Source: Chimonanthus salicifolius
Lineage: Eukaryota > Streptophyta > Magnoliopsida > Laurales > Calycanthaceae
Assembly: GCA_013350335.1 (NCBI GenBank)
Contig: CM023539.1
Coordinates: 47,354,631-47,418,630 of the forward strand
Length of the DNA: 64,000 nt
Direction: 5' to 3'
The translations under genes and the position numbers were made by a program. Numbering within the stretch: the first letter of the stretch is position 1; every line of letters starts with the position of its first letter. Below, piece after piece: positions 11,257-24,400 of the stretch. The notes under the pieces are model-generated. The model saw only the letters and a list, made by a program, of their open reading frames with translations, had not been told where the DNA came from and ran no database searches.

Positions 11257-12890
11257 CCCCTCTGCTCTCTCATTCTAGAGTTTAGTTAGCTAGGCTCATG
11301 TGCTTCTGATATTCTTTTTCCTTTTCCATTTCTTTCTCCCTTTTTTAACAGCACATTAAAATACCAAAAAATGAGCAGAGGAGGAAAAGGGGAAGCAGGA
11401 AATACAAGATTTAGAGTCTGGATCCGAGAGATCATGTCGGTTGCAAGTGTATGAAAGCCTATTTTTGTATGTGGCATCGCAACAAGCATTTGCTCCGAGA
11501 GGAACCTCGGATCCTTCCAACTCAAAAAGAGGTCTCCTCCTTCAACTCCACTGGTTGAAGGGTCTCTTTGCCTTTGAAGAATTGGGTCTCTTCTCCAATT
11601 CATATATAGTAAGTTGGTTTTTGTTGTATGTATATATGCATATCCTCCTGCCTTACCCTCTCTTCTTATCTTGTTTTTCTTCTTTAGATGAATGGCTTTG
11701 TTGGCGTTTCACATTGGTCAGGAGTTAGGGAACTAATAAGCTTCCTTAATTTGTTGTTTGGCTTTGAGAAAAGGATTTGGGTATTAATAATAATCAATGT
11801 GTAGAGTGATCTATATATATATATGTCTCCTGTAAGATGACTGTATTTCTCAAGATTGTGTGAGGTACATTGGTTTTGTTTTCATTTTCTTTTCTTTCCT
11901 CTCTAAGCAAAGAAACCGGTATATTACTATAATACTGTCTAGTACTAAGAATGTGTGAAGGACATACATTCATTGATAACTATTCGACAAAAGTATCTTT
12001 ACCCTTTGCAGTCTGATGGGAAGACTGTCTCTTCCTTGTAGTTTTTGGGTCTTTGCATGTTCTTCTTTCATTTAGAAGTAACAACACATAGGGCAATGAG
12101 CAGTGCCATTAAAAGGGTTTCCATTACCTAAATTGGAACATGAAAAGATACAGAAATGTTTGGATAATGGAGTGCAAGACCAATCAAACTGAAGTGTGGC
12201 AGGTTCCTTTTGTTTTCTGTCAATCAAACTCTATTTTTTTTTTTTTTTCAAATTGTTTGTGTTTACTTTTTCTCCAAGGAAATGTTTTGCTGTGCATCTG
12301 TGTTTTACTTGTGAAAGGACTTGTCCACTAACAAATGTTGATCAGTCATTGATGAACACATTAGTGAGTGATTACAAATTATGTCACCTTCTTATCTTCT
12401 TTCTGCTCTAAAGGGCTATAAGACTTGACAACCAATGAGTTTATCACTAAATATTACTATTTTTCAATAGTGGTCTTTATTTTTTTTAATCTTAAAAGCA
12501 TCTATAACAATTGTTTATGGAATTGATTGTGGGACAATTATTTAATTCGTAATAGTGAATCTATGGAACATCTGTGATGAACAACTAAGAGTACATCTTC
12601 CAACTGTAACATTAGATAATTTATGTTGCCAGTATTGATTTACTGTAATGTGAATCAATTCATAGGTGAATTCCTTATTTCAGCCATGCTAAAAGTTACC
12701 ATTGCATAATCCACGTGACAGAGTGATTAGCAACATTGTCTACTGTTATAGCAGCATATGATTTAGGTATAAAGTGACCACTTTCGATTGTTAATGCAAT
12801 TCAAACTTTGACAAATTCATTGATTTTAAGGTGGTGTATAGTGGCTAAAGTTGTCTGACATGTTGTGACCCACTTGAAAATAAGATCTAC
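11257..12890. other. Dof 3' flank and intergenic DNA
   Basis: The first 500-650 bases are T-rich and probably include the Dof 3' UTR; no single poly(A) site can be fixed. A short TA run lies near 11812-11823. No further gene or bounded repeat recognised. Confidence 0.4.
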
Positions 12891-12894
12891 CAAA

Positions 12895-13095
12895 CCCGAA
12901 GGCTAGCTTGACGGTCAAGATGTCTGCCTCAAGAAGTGGGGTCTTGAGTTCGATTCACGCTCAATTACAACAGGTCACTCCCCGTAGTTGTGGATCTGAC
13001 GTGTGTGGCATTGAGAGGGTTGCACATGCTCTAAGAATTAGTTGAGTAAAATCCTCTACGAGTGAGACAGCCTGGACACCTTAATCATCTGAAGA
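12895..13095 (+). repeat. tRNA-derived SINE, family B
   Basis: Head with 'GCTAGCTTGACGGTCAAGA' and a B-box-like GAGTTCGATTCACGC. The family B 3' part follows: 'GCACATGCTCTAAGAATTAG', then 'GACACCTTAATCAT' and an A-rich end. This is one of the fuller copies of the family. Confidence 0.7.
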
Positions 13096-13252
13096 GAAAA
13101 AAATCCAATGGATGAAAAATGCAACATGAAATATGAGGATGCATTTACCTCTTCATGCTAGAGACACTGTCTGAAACTGTCTCCCTGCAAAAGCCATTTC
13201 AAGGTTCTTTTGTTTTTCTCATTTTGTTTCAAATTCCATCAATAGAAGAAGT

Positions 13253-13344
13253 AAAATTTCTTTCAGTTCTCTCGTAGCAAATTTTCACTTGGTTAAACAA
13301 AATTTCTTTCAGTTCTCTCGTAGCAAATTTTCACTTGGTTAAAC
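13253..13344. repeat. perfect 46-bp tandem duplication
   Basis: Two consecutive identical 46-base units (13253-13298 and 13299-13344), each beginning AAAATTTCTTTCAG and ending TTGGTTAAAC. Perfect identity implies recent slippage or unequal exchange, or an assembly artefact. Confidence 0.9.
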
Positions 13345-13654
13345 ATTATTAAATACACATAGAAGCTTTCATTAACATGATATTAAGTTAATGCACCTTA
13401 CTCTTTAGGAGGAATTGCTTTGTATATAGAGTGAATTTTCAGTTCCAAAATATAATGGTGATGTTACCATAAAAACCCACATGTATCTCTAACTCATATT
13501 AGAGTTGAAGAGAGAAAAAAGAAAAATTAAAAACGAAGAGAAAATTACAAGAAAAACCATAGAAATCATAATGATATCATTCTAGTGCATCCATTGTCAA
13601 CCAAACAACTCTTGTTCATCATTTTTCTTGATTGTTGTTTCGATCCTGCATTAT

Positions 13655-13805
13655 CGTACTTGGAAAACCGCAGGATACCAAACGTAAAATCCCCACGGGC
13701 GAGCTCACTAGCCTTAAGGCACACCAAAGTTAGGCCATGGGAGCTCGAACCCGCAACCTCTCGCTTCCTGAGGTGGGAGGCAACCAGTTAAGCTACACCC
13801 ATATG
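13655..13805 (-). repeat. tRNA-derived SINE, family A
   Basis: On the minus strand: A-box-like TAGCTTAACTGGTTG, B box GGGTTCGAGCTCCC, then the family A body and 'CCGTGGGGATTTTACG'. Well preserved; it may be a younger copy. Confidence 0.75.
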
Positions 13806-13809
13806 AATT

Positions 13810-15185
13810 ATCGTACTGATTTTCCTTACATAGATTGCTTGAATTAAAAAATATATTAGATTGATTTACTTCTTGCATACCATCTTGGATTTTGATGAAC
13901 ATTCTATAGATACTGTATCTAAACTGTCCACCATGATTAATTGGTTCTCTCAAGCCCTCATTTAATGAACTCTGAATTAAATCACAGGTGGATCATGATC
14001 AAAGGCAATTTCGTCGAGAACTTCATATAACAATTTATATTCCAATGTATTTTCATTATTTATATAACATGCTAACGATTTCAGGTCCCTAAGGGTTAGA
14101 TTTTTTAACAATAAAAGTTTACCAATATTTTTAAACAAAATATAACTACGTACGAACGCAGGATGTACTTAAATCCACATGAAATTAGTAAAAGTATTTC
14201 TTTTAAAAGAGGAGTACTTGGTTGGATTATTTTAATATCCTTCGAATCTTTTTAATTTCAGATAAGCAGTCAGTCTATGAAAATAGTTTGTTAATTTCAA
14301 ATATAAAGACTAACTCAGATTGATGGAAAATATGACTTGATGATGATGACCGAACTCATAACCTAAATCATTGCGAATCTAGATCATCAATTGCTATACA
14401 TATAACAAAGTGATCAAGATCACCCTATTTGGGACAATTTAGAATCAATCACAAGGATCCTTGAATGTGACTAGTTTGAAATTAAGGTTGTTCTCAATGA
14501 TCGAACACTTGAATCCAATCATATTTTACACATTTATTGCGAAATAGCATAATTTTAGATAAGGCTAGGGCATCATCTATAAACTAGGTTCAATAGCATG
14601 ACATATTCAATAGCCAGTTCGAATGTAGAATGACTGAATTATGATAGATTTCAATTCATGGCCCTAATTGTGACAGGAGAAAAACTACGAAAGCGGTTTT
14701 TAGTTCAGTTAAAATTAGTCTCAATTCCAATATGAAATAGAAATACTCATGTAATCTCCTAAAAAATATCGACCCATAAAATAAATCTAAACCCACACTC
14801 AATGAGAACTAGGAAAGAAGTCAATGTAGTCAACTCATGAGTCCAAATAAATAAGCCAAAAAGTTCATAATAGGCTGGTCCAGTCCAAACCGGGTTGAAC
14901 CAAGTCTACTTTCCAACTTTAACCCTTCTCTAAGTTTCTATATGCGTGTGTACGACAAGTGTGTAAACCCAGTGTGAACTGGGAACATAAAAACTGGAAA
15001 TTATGGGTCTCGGTCCACATTGTTCTACCCTTTAAAGAAAATTTGGCCTTAGATATGACTATCCCGTTCAAGTCTTCAACATCATCAGAAGTCCCAAAAA
15101 GTAAATGTGCATCCAATGCTTAAAATTTTATACTAAAAAAATTAAAAATTAGAACGACCTCGTGTTTCATGGGAGAAAGCACATA
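13810..15185. other. intergenic DNA, no gene seen
   Basis: No recognisable protein, RNA gene or bounded repeat. A short minus-strand frame at 14919-15116 shows no motif. Confidence 0.4.
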
Positions 15186-15189
15186 ACAA

Positions 15190-16330
15190 AGACGTATTAT
15201 ATCGGCCGTACAGAAAATATTGGCCGATACAGATAATAAATTGGCCATATAGTTGCGGCCATTATTGGCCGCTACTGCATAGTAACGACCATTTTTAATT
15301 TTTTTATTCTCGAGAGAATATCGTTCAACTATTTTTCAGGTTGAATTCTTTTTTTGAAGTCTAATTTTTTGGGTTAAATTTTAAATTGGATAAAAATTTA
15401 AGAAAGTTTAGAAGCAAGTTGTGAAATGTATTTTCAATTCAAAAAATAAAAATAAAAAGAAAAACAAGTTTGAACGAAAGAATCAGTGTCGTTGAGGAAT
15501 TTTCCACTCAGTTTCCAATTTTTGAACCAGTGGCTTGAATTGTTGGCAGCAGCAAGCAGGTTTTGAAGAGCAGATATCACAAACGCCGGAATTACGGAAG
15601 AGCCATCAACGGAGACATCAGATAAAATAATATTTGCACCTAAGATTTCCTGGTCGTGGGGTTTTTTTGGGAAGATAATTTCATAAAATAATATTGAGTG
15701 CTTATGAAATTGAATAAAAATGTCTTAATATAATTGATATAGTTTGTCGGATGCTTGCGTGATTTTCTAAGTTTTTTTAAAAAATTAATGAAGTCGAGTT
15801 TTCTAAGATAATTCTCATTTTAGAGTTTCTTGTCAAAAAAATTAATAAAATAAAATAGAAATACTCAGAAAATTAAATGAAGAGCCCTTAATATGATTGA
15901 TAGGTGTTCATGTGATTTTTCTAATATTCCAACATTTTATGAAATTCAGATTTTTTACGATACAAATTTATAAATTGTAATAGAAGATACATTTCACTAT
16001 GGCAATATTAGAGATTATGAATTTCAAATTAGGTGTTTCCTCTTATTAGTTTCCTGTTATCTAAAATGTTTGAAATATGTTTAAATTTTTAAGACATACT
16101 TTATTCATATCAAAGTTTTGACTTTCAAATGTTTAATACTTCATAATAACGACCATTTTTAACAAAATAGATGCTCACACTAGGTTTTTATATTTTTTCC
16201 TTATTTTTTTGAATTTCTTGTATTTTTCAAAGAAAATTAAAAAAAAAAAAAGGAGAGAGAATTTGTATTGCCAAAAAAATGTCATAGCAATACATACAGT
16301 ATCTGCTGATACATATCGGTGATCATTTTT
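15190..16330. repeat. TATCGGCC-rich element, copy 1
   Basis: The left end contains TATATCGGCCGTAC, ATTGGCCGATAC and several TTGGCC/GCGGCC words. The right end contains 'TACTGTATGTATTGC' (read in reverse) and ATATCGGTGAT. The word TAACGACCATTTTTAA occurs near both ends (15283 and 16146). The interior is AT-rich with no protein. Looks like a non-autonomous transposon with sub-terminal motif arrays; precise ends are uncertain. Confidence 0.45.
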
Positions 16331-16984
16331 TATATCCCACTTGGGTGGGTTCTGAGGGTTAGGATTAGGTCTATTCAAAAGGTATTTTTAAGAAGATGCT
16401 TCTCGTAAAAAAATAAATCTATTCAATTTCAAAAGCAATGATTTCATTTAAAGATAAATTTCTAACCATTTGATCTTGATAGTAAAAGTTGAAAGATGTT
16501 CTTGTGATTTTTACCATTAAAATCAAATGACTAAGAATTAATTTTTGAAATAAAATTTTAATAAATAGTTAGTCTTTAATTATTTTTCCAATCTATACAG
16601 TTATAATTTTAATTTCATAAAGTTAACCGCGGTTTCCCCGCATAAAAAATGTATAAAGAAAAACAAGACTAAAAGCCCAATAAGCCTCAACGGGCTTTCA
16701 ATAAAAGACCGTAGACAACCTATTAGACAAAAATCATGATCAAGCCCACTTATTTTAGACTCAGACACCCTAACCATATTAGCCCCACCAAAATACCTAT
16801 TTAAGAAAATTGAAAAGTCTTGCAGGCGCTTGAATTGTTTTAGGCAATGACTCAACTCAATACTGATTATGAAAATGGTCCACAACCGAGCTTCGAAAGG
16901 TGGCTAAAAACTTTCAAACAGAAAAATATGAAATGAAATTTAAAAAAAAGACGAGTCAAAATGTCATCTACTAATATCCAGGGT

Positions 16985-18065
16985 TTAAATCTCGACTGAT
17001 ACGATAAGTATCGGCCAAAGGGAAAAAAAATCGGCCGAATATCAGCCGGCTTCTTTTCTTTTTTAAAAAAGATATATCGGCTGTGAGGCCGAGCCGATAT
17101 CTCGACCGATATTGCCCATATCATACGAATATCGGCCGATTTAATTTTTTTTTAAAAAACAGCCTTTTTCATTTTTTAGATGAAATTTTTCAAAAAATAA
17201 GAAAAGAAAAGCCACCGAAATTTCCAAAAAAAAAATTGAAGAGAGAAAGATCTCAATCAAGATCTCGACCGAATCGAGATCTCAGCCAATATGAAAAATC
17301 GGCCGAAATCTCGAAAAGGCCAATTTTCGACTCCCGTTAATATCATTAAAAAGGTAATATAGTTTTATTTGCTAAAAAATAAGGATAAAGTGCAAAATAC
17401 ATGATGAATTCTACATAACACAAAAAAAAAAAAGGGAAATATCAATTATCTTAGAATGAACTTTTGAAATAGTCTAGATCTCCAACTTTAAACTTGCTGC
17501 AAAATCACCGTTCAGATTTAAGGAAGTTTAGATCAAAGATATTTTGAAGTGGGGTAAGTTTGGGTTTTGGAGGGTTTCAAATCCAAAATAGAGGAACTCG
17601 AAATTAAAATTGATAATGTAAGGAAATAGATATGGAAAAGAAAAACAATAGAATAAAATATGTTATACTTTGTTTCTTTAATCGACAAAATTTCAACCGC
17701 ACCAATGAAAATATGAAAAATTTGTTTTCCAGAAAACTACGTTGAAATTACATCAAAACATATCTCATACAATAGAATAAATAAGAATTTCATTGATGAA
17801 TTATTGTGAAACTGCTAACATTTGTGAACATTAGAAATTTATAGCCAAGGAAAACAAGATCGATAGGCTTCGTTATACAAAAATATTAAAAAATAAATCT
17901 TTGCAAAAGATGATCACATATTTAGAGTAGAAATTAAAAAAAAAAAAAAAAAAACTGGAGTACCTTATGACCATCTTTTCTTTTTCTTTCAAGAAAGACG
18001 TATCGAAAATACCAATATCAGCCGATGTCGGCGATATATATCGGATATCGACCGATATTTACACC
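16985..18065. repeat. TATCGGCC-rich element, copy 2
   Basis: The left sub-terminal zone (16990-17330) is packed with ATCGGCC variants: AGTATCGGCCAA, AATCGGCCGAATATC, GAATATCGGCCGATTT. The right zone (17995-18065) has ATATCAGCCGATGTCGGCG and ATATCGACCGATATTT. The extreme ends, TTTAAATCTCGACTGATAC and the reverse of GGATATCGACCGATATTTAC, are loosely inverted. No transposase frame is visible. Confidence 0.5.
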
Positions 18066-18069
18066 ACTG

Positions 18070-19155
18070 GGTGCGAGAACTCAGCTTTATCTGGGAAATT
18101 TACTGGTAATTACAAAATATATACAGAAAATGTTTGCAGCAATCATTTTGCACAAACTTCCAAGACATCAAGCACTGTTACCGCTATCACTGATAAAACA
18201 ACTGTCACTATATTTCACATTATTTTTCCAACAAACGTCAAAGATTAATGGGGGCAGAAATGAAAAGTATCAACAGAAAAAAGTATTATCACAATAAGTG
18301 TATGATACCATAAGATTCACAAGAAATTAATGATTTCTCATTTTCCCAAGCATTAAGGCGTTAAAAGAGTCGGTTCGTCTTTGTGAAATCCTTGGAAGCC
18401 TTCCTAGTTTGTGACGAGTTTATAACACATTGTGCAAGTAGTCACCGTTCTAACCACAAAACATGAAAAGAAATCATAAAATCTAATTATGAGTGTCAGC
18501 CCCTACCAACTCCAAATATTTAAATTGATATATACCAACCAAAGGCCATTAGGGATGATGTACCAACCAATCCCAGATGATAGAATAAATAACTTTAATG
18601 ATGAATGAATGGGTCCTGTGTATATTTATAAATGGTATATTGGTATTGTAGGTGCCAAGTTGGTCCATCTCTTCGTCCATGGTACAGAATAAAAAATGAG
18701 GTTAGGATAGCAGAGAGAACATAGTTTGAATAGCAACTCTGGCACAAAGCTTAACAACTGGGAAGAAGTTATGGGGATTACATTTGAAGAATAGACCCCA
18801 CGAAGATCAAACAAGTACAGGCATAGAACCTCCTCCAATAGGAATCATGAATTGTGGATGTGAGAGACCAGGCTAGAATTGAGGCAGCAGGAAAGAACAT
18901 GGCATTCATTTCTCTGCAGCACTTTTATGGTTTTTTTTACTAATGGAGTTTCACTAGGCCCATTGACAAACTAGGTTTGATATGGGTTTTTCTCTATATA
19001 GCCAAGCGGCATCAGCCTGTCAGGTATTTCAAGTCTAAAACCTGACCCAGCCATTTGGAAAAGTACAAACCACCCATCAAAATTTCAACTGTCTGTATTC
19101 AGGACATGATAAGTTGCAAGTGGACACATTTAAACCAAAATTCAATATGAAGAGT
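18070..19155. other. intergenic DNA, no gene seen
   Basis: No frame with a recognisable protein and no bounded repeat. Confidence 0.4.
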
Positions 19156-19159
19156 TAGT

Positions 19160-19300
19160 TTTTTTCTTAAAACCAAAGTATCTAAGCGTCTCACCTGACG
19201 AATCTTTAGAGACATGTATAAACCTCTCAATCCGCACACCGAGTACAGAACAATGAGTGGCCTATTTTTGTGTTGAGGGCGACTTAATCCCAAGACTTCT
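19160..19300 (-). repeat. family B SINE, 3' portion
   Basis: Carries 'GTATCTAAGCGTCTCACCTGA', an oligo-T run on the plus strand and 'GACATGTATAAACCTCTC', the family B tail seen also at 58465-58600. The tRNA-like head is missing or unrecognisable. Confidence 0.5.
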
Positions 19301-19499
19301 CGCAAACAAAGGCAGGTTTGAACAAGTAGGTTTCAATAAATTTCAAAAAAAAAAAAAAGTGTGCACAGCGCCCCAGCTCATTTGGATATAAGCAGCAGCT
19401 CAACCAGCCAGCAGCTGATAGGGTTTTACAAGGCAAAGGGAAATCCCACCCGTTTGGGGAAGTAAGACACGCCAAGATACAAAATATTGGTCAACAACA

Positions 19500-19910
19500 A
19501 TTTTCTGTCTCGAGTACTGAAAATTTTTCGGCCACTATTTTTGTCATATCGAATATCACGGCAGAAATTTCTAAATGGGACAAATCACCAAATTCTCTGA
19601 AATTTAACTAAAATTTTAAAAATATAACAAAAAATTTCTAAAATATGGCCTAAACTTTTCAATTTTGATTGAAATGTCAGACAAAATATAATAATTATCG
19701 GCAGATAGTCTTTTCCAAAAAATCACCAATATTTTCAATAATCAAATTTTGGCTTGTACCAAAAATCCAAAAAATTCGGCCAAAATTTCAGATTTCGGCC
19801 AACATTTGTAAGTCAGATGTCGACAGCAAAGCCTACCTGCTCGAATTGATAGTAGACATTTTGAGCTACAAGTGTACAATTTCAACCCAAATCTCAATAT
19901 GAACGGATAG
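19500..19910. repeat. diverged CGGCC-containing repeat
   Basis: Contains TTTTTCGGCCACTATTT, ATTATCGGCAGATAG, AATTCGGCCAAAATTT and TTTCGGCCAACATTTG set in AT-rich DNA, resembling the interior of the TATCGGCC elements but more decayed. Confidence 0.35.
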
Positions 19911-19914
19911 GTTT

Positions 19915-21190
19915 TAAATCAATTTCCAAAAGATTAAAAAAATATGGAACAAGTCTACGCATGCACGCACTCCCATGCTCATGCACGCAAACACATAGCT
20001 AAACAGGCTGAAAAGCCTGATGGGCTTGACAAACTTAATACAGTTAGCCCTATGCCTGCTCATTTAGCTAAAAGAGCTAATAAAATGAGCTCAAGCCTGG
20101 TCATTGGGCAATTGTGGAAAATGCTAAACTTACCTCCAAGTTGTACTCTTTGCTAGTGCCGAGTCAGTCGATTGGTATCTTCAACTAACTCTTGAAAAAC
20201 CAACCAAATGTGATTTACCACATGAGCTTGAGGGTATGTGTAGATCTCTCGACTATTATATATGTTCAAACCCATTCATCTGTAATGGGCCTGGCCAACG
20301 TTTGACAGGGATTAGGCACATGAACAGGCCTGGTTTTTACCTGTTCGACTATTTGCTTTCTGAAAACATTGGGCGCACAGAAACATCATCACATTTGCAA
20401 TAAAATATTCTTACTTATTAGAAAAGGAATAGAAGCTTACCTGTAGTTACAGAATCGATGACTATTTAGTCTATATACCAGAAGACCCAGTAAACATTCA
20501 GTGACCAGATGGAAAAAAGCAAATGAACTCTAGAGCAAGCCCGACACCACAGAGGAGAATTGACAAGCCAAGTTCGTATTTACAAGTTAAGCGAATGGAG
20601 TCACCAATTCCCTGTATAAGTCACAGTTGAAAATGAATTCAATGATCTTAGGTCACTAAATGACAACATAATTTCGTTAAACAAATCATTTTTCATATGT
20701 AGCAAGGTAAAAATAGTTGGGTGTTAATTTCTTAATGTATAAGTGCAGAACAGATATCCTTCTCTTGAACCCTAGGCCTTTTATTGTTTACCCATTTAAA
20801 CTTATGAAATGTCTGTTGCCAAAGAAAATGAAAATTGCTGCCTTTTCAACTTTATATCCTAAAGCATTTCTATATTTTGAATTTGCTTTCTACTTCTTAT
20901 CTAACATGTTTTAATTTTTAAATGAGGCTTCCCCAAAAAGCCTACTAGTAAATCACACATTTTTAATCTTCCAAGTGTTTTTTTAACAGCAATAATACTT
21001 CTTCATTAGAAAACTTTCTGTACAATAATGATAAGACAGTATTAGAGAGCAGTACCATTGCCAAATACAAAGGAACAACCTTTAAACATCATTTGCAAAA
21101 ACTTTGCAAAGATCTCCCACAATTTATCATGTCTAATTTTTCAATGTATTTTTTAATGAGACTTCCAAATAATATTCCAAGGAAAACTGG
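19915..21190. other. intergenic DNA, no gene seen
   Basis: No recognisable gene or bounded repeat. Confidence 0.4.
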
Positions 21191-21195
21191 CATTT

Positions 21196-21250
21196 TAAAG
21201 ATCTCCCAGAATTATCCTAGATGGTAAATTCTGGGAGTGAGATCTGTGAT
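21196..21250. repeat. short perfect-stem hairpin
   Basis: AGATCTCCCAGAATT and AATTCTGGGAGTGAGATCT are inverted around a loop of about 14 bases, giving a stem of roughly 17 pairs with a small bulge. Function unknown; too short and plain to call a miRNA precursor. Confidence 0.5.
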
Positions 21251-21924
21251 AGTGGAATATATATAACATCGGTTATTTTCATCTCTTACCAAAAGCCATC
21301 CTAGAAATCTAGAACATGGTGAATTTGCAACTACATGCTCTGATCTCTACAGATTGAAAGGCTTCAGACCTGTTTGCTCTTATGCTTGCACGAAACAGAA
21401 TATCCCTTCAATCATCCAGTTGTATTAATTTTGACTCTGGCCACAATCCAATCCCCGAAGGACTCTGACGATAATTGCCTACACATTAGAAATGCAAAGG
21501 AAAAAGAGGAAAATATAATTAAAAAAATTTGCATTGGAGAAGGATATGAAATACAATCACAGCAAACTTTAGGAGTAAAATTAACCAGAGTAAATTGTAC
21601 ACAAACAGAGCATAAATTAAAGAATCCATCTGGCCAAAGAAATAAACATATTGAATTTGTAACAACAAAAAACTTTACAAAATCAAATGAAAACTAATAA
21701 AAATACCACAATATCCCATGCAATAATCGCACAAGAACATAAAATTAGTCACAAACAAGTTCAGCTATAAACTCCCCAAGTAAAACAGTCTTAAAACTTT
21801 GATATTGACCGTCAACCACAAAATCAAGGGTCAGAGTGATCAGATCAACGTGACCTAATTGGGAGTGTGTGGATGTGGTGTCTGCAGTGATATTATTAGA
21901 AAAGTGAGAGTACAGAGACGTAAA

Positions 21925-22995
21925 CAGGATTTCTGATGCAGCGCATCCCCCATACGCAAGTTACTATTTTCGTATTTTCCAATTCTTTGTTTTAGTTTAT
22001 TTTCGTAAGGGTAGTGTGGACATTTGTGTTTATTTTTTAGTAAGTGGAACTCTTATAAAGCCTTGTAGCCTTTGAGGCATGATACATACGATTAAATGAA
22101 TAGAAAAAATTGAGTTTCCGCATAACTTGTGCGATTGAGATTGTTGGAGTGATTCCTTTTGGCGAGAGGCCACGGCGTGAGGCCACCTTCTTCTTCAAGT
22201 ACTTCTCTTCTTTTCTTCTTCTCTCCTTCTCTCCTTCTCTCTCTTTCCTTTTCTTCTCTTTGCTACCCTTTCGAACCAAGTTGATCTTTGTCCAGATCTG
22301 ATGAAAAAAAACCTTTTCCCGTACCTCTCACCTCTCCTTTGACCCACATCAATTTTCGCCACCCCTTGTTAAGGATCCCCTTGCTTCTGTGACCCTTTCT
22401 TCTCCCACACAGCCATTGCTGTTCCCCTCCAAAGCCACTACCTGTGTCGCCACCTCCTAATTCCCCTTCTGTGTTTTGGTTTCCCTCTAAAGCCGCTTTC
22501 CTTGCTGTCATTCCCCATCCCCAACCCCTTCCTTCCTTATCACCAATCCCTTTAGCCCCTTTTCCTTGCGCCGCAACATATCCTATTAGAGCCATTTGCT
22601 GCCCTTTCTTGCACCTTCTCTGGCTGCCGCATCTTCCGTCCCTAATCCAATCGTTTTTACCTTCGTTGCTGCCCTACCCAATCATTTTACCCTTTTATTT
22701 CATATATTAACCCATGTGCTATTTAAAACCATATGCCTATTCATTTAAATCAAGTAATACTTGTATTCATTCAAAACCATTTCACTCTTTTATTTGACTC
22801 TTCATATATTTGTTCACACTTGATTCTAAGGATTTTCTCATGATTATTTGTGACAAATTTATATTAATTAATTGCAGTATTAATTAAGGACTTTAATTTC
22901 AGCCCATTTTAACTTAGGGTACACTATTTTCATCCCTTTTTAATTTTTAAGGAACCAAATTAGGCATTTAGAGTTACCCTATTAGTTGTCCTTTA
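21925..22995 (+). mobile_element. LTR-like sequence, left member of an inverted pair
   Basis: Has a CTTATAAAGCC TATA-like word at about 22050, a CT-rich leader, and a 3' end reading TTTTTAATTTTTAAGGAACC and CCTATTAGTTGTCC. The reverse complement of 23160-23890 follows the same order with the same words. It looks like a retrotransposon LTR or LTR plus leader without internal coding sequence. The boundaries are approximate. Confidence 0.55.
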
Positions 22996-23159
22996 TCATT
23001 TTCCCAGGGGAGTAAAAGAGAACAAAAATCAGCCAAGCATGTACAACAATGCCAGCCCCAAACACAATGTGCTACCTTCATTTGAAATGTCTTCTGAATG
23101 AAAATTCAATTTTCAAGTGACATATTGGGTACTCATGTGGAGTATCAAAGGTGAGTTTA

Positions 23160-23890
23160 TGATGCAGGACAACTAATAGGATAACCCTAAATGCCTAATG
23201 TGGTCCCTAAAAATTAAAAGGAATAAAAATAATGCACCCTAAAACTAATATGCGCTGAAAATAAACTTCAATTCATAAATGCAATTAATGAATATAAAAA
23301 TTTACCACAATTAATCGTGTAAATCCTAAGAATTTAATCAATCCCTACAACGTCTCGGGTCATTTAATCAAGGGCTGGCCTCGGGTATCAAAGGATTAAT
23401 AGGTTCACAACTTGGCACGTGGGAAAGGAGTGAGGAATGGATGGGATACTGTTTGACTAATAAAGGCTTAGGGCTCCCATAAGAAAGAAAAGGAAATAGG
23501 AAAGAGGCGGAAGAGCTGCGACAGCCAAGGAAGAGATGCGGCAGCCAAGGGAAGAGATGCAGCAGCCAAGGGAAGAGAAAGAGATAAGAAGAGAAGAAGA
23601 AGAAGTATGGTCTCACACCAAGCTTCACACCGTAGCCTCACACTAAGGAATCACTCCCAATCTGAAAAATCGCACCTTGCAAAGGTATTTTGCGAAAATC
23701 TCACTCTTTATTCCATTCAATCGTATTCAATAATGCTTACAAGAAAGGGCTTTTATAAGAGATGCCTTCCTTAAATAAAGAAACTCTTAAAAATAGCCTA
23801 AAACGAAAATAAACTCACTTAAAATAGAAAATCCTAATTTCTAATTACAACTAAATCGAAAATAGAAATAAACAATAAAAGAAACTTCAC
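23160..23890 (-). mobile_element. LTR-like sequence, right member of an inverted pair
   Basis: On the minus strand it reads CTTATAAAAGCCC, then 'GGGAGTGATTCCTTAGTG', a CT-rich run, and finally TTTTTAGGGACCACATTAGG and CCTATTAGTTGTCCTGCATC. These align in order with the plus-strand copy at 21925-22995. The two 3' ends face each other across about 160 bp. Confidence 0.55.
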
Positions 23891-24299
23891 ATGGATCTGC
23901 TGCTCCGCATTAGTTTATTTGGCAGGGGTAAGTGCTGCAAGTCTCAGAGCTTTCCACTAGCATTCCTCATTCGTATCTATGTAGGAAATATTCTTAGATC
24001 TGGTGATGAAAAGTTAGAGAAACATATGTCAACTTTAAGGGATTTTATTTCGTTGAATTTTGTTTCCTTGACTTGCTATTATACTTTTGGCTTTTGGCAT
24101 CCAAAGTTATCAGAAAGGCCTGAGAGGACTTTGGGACAAAAAATGGAATGACATGAACAATGAACGACAAGAGAATTTCATTCAGCTGATAGAGCTTGGG
24201 TCCCCTTGCTTCTCTTATCTCTTCTTGATGCCTTCCTTTGCTAGATTGACCAAGATGTCGTTTCTCATCTCCATATAGTTGGGAAAGATGTCAATTCAA

Positions 24300-24400
24300 G
24301 AACAGTGGAAAGACTTTATAGAGGTCTAAACCAGTGGTAGTGATGTGGTCTATTTGGGAGGAGCGCAACAATAGATTTCTTTAAGCGTATCTAACCAAAA
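24300..24400 (+). pseudogene. LINE reverse-transcriptase C-terminal fragment with A tail
   Basis: The short frame reads VWSIWEERNNRF, a motif typical of the zinc-knuckle (zf-RVT) end of plant L1-type non-LTR elements. It is followed within 30 bases by a run of 12 A at about 24396, consistent with a 5'-truncated LINE insertion. Confidence 0.6.

Noticed and set aside
22263..22710. Frames of 88-110 codons on both strands
   Set aside because: They lie in the pyrimidine-rich leader of an LTR-like repeat and show no motif.
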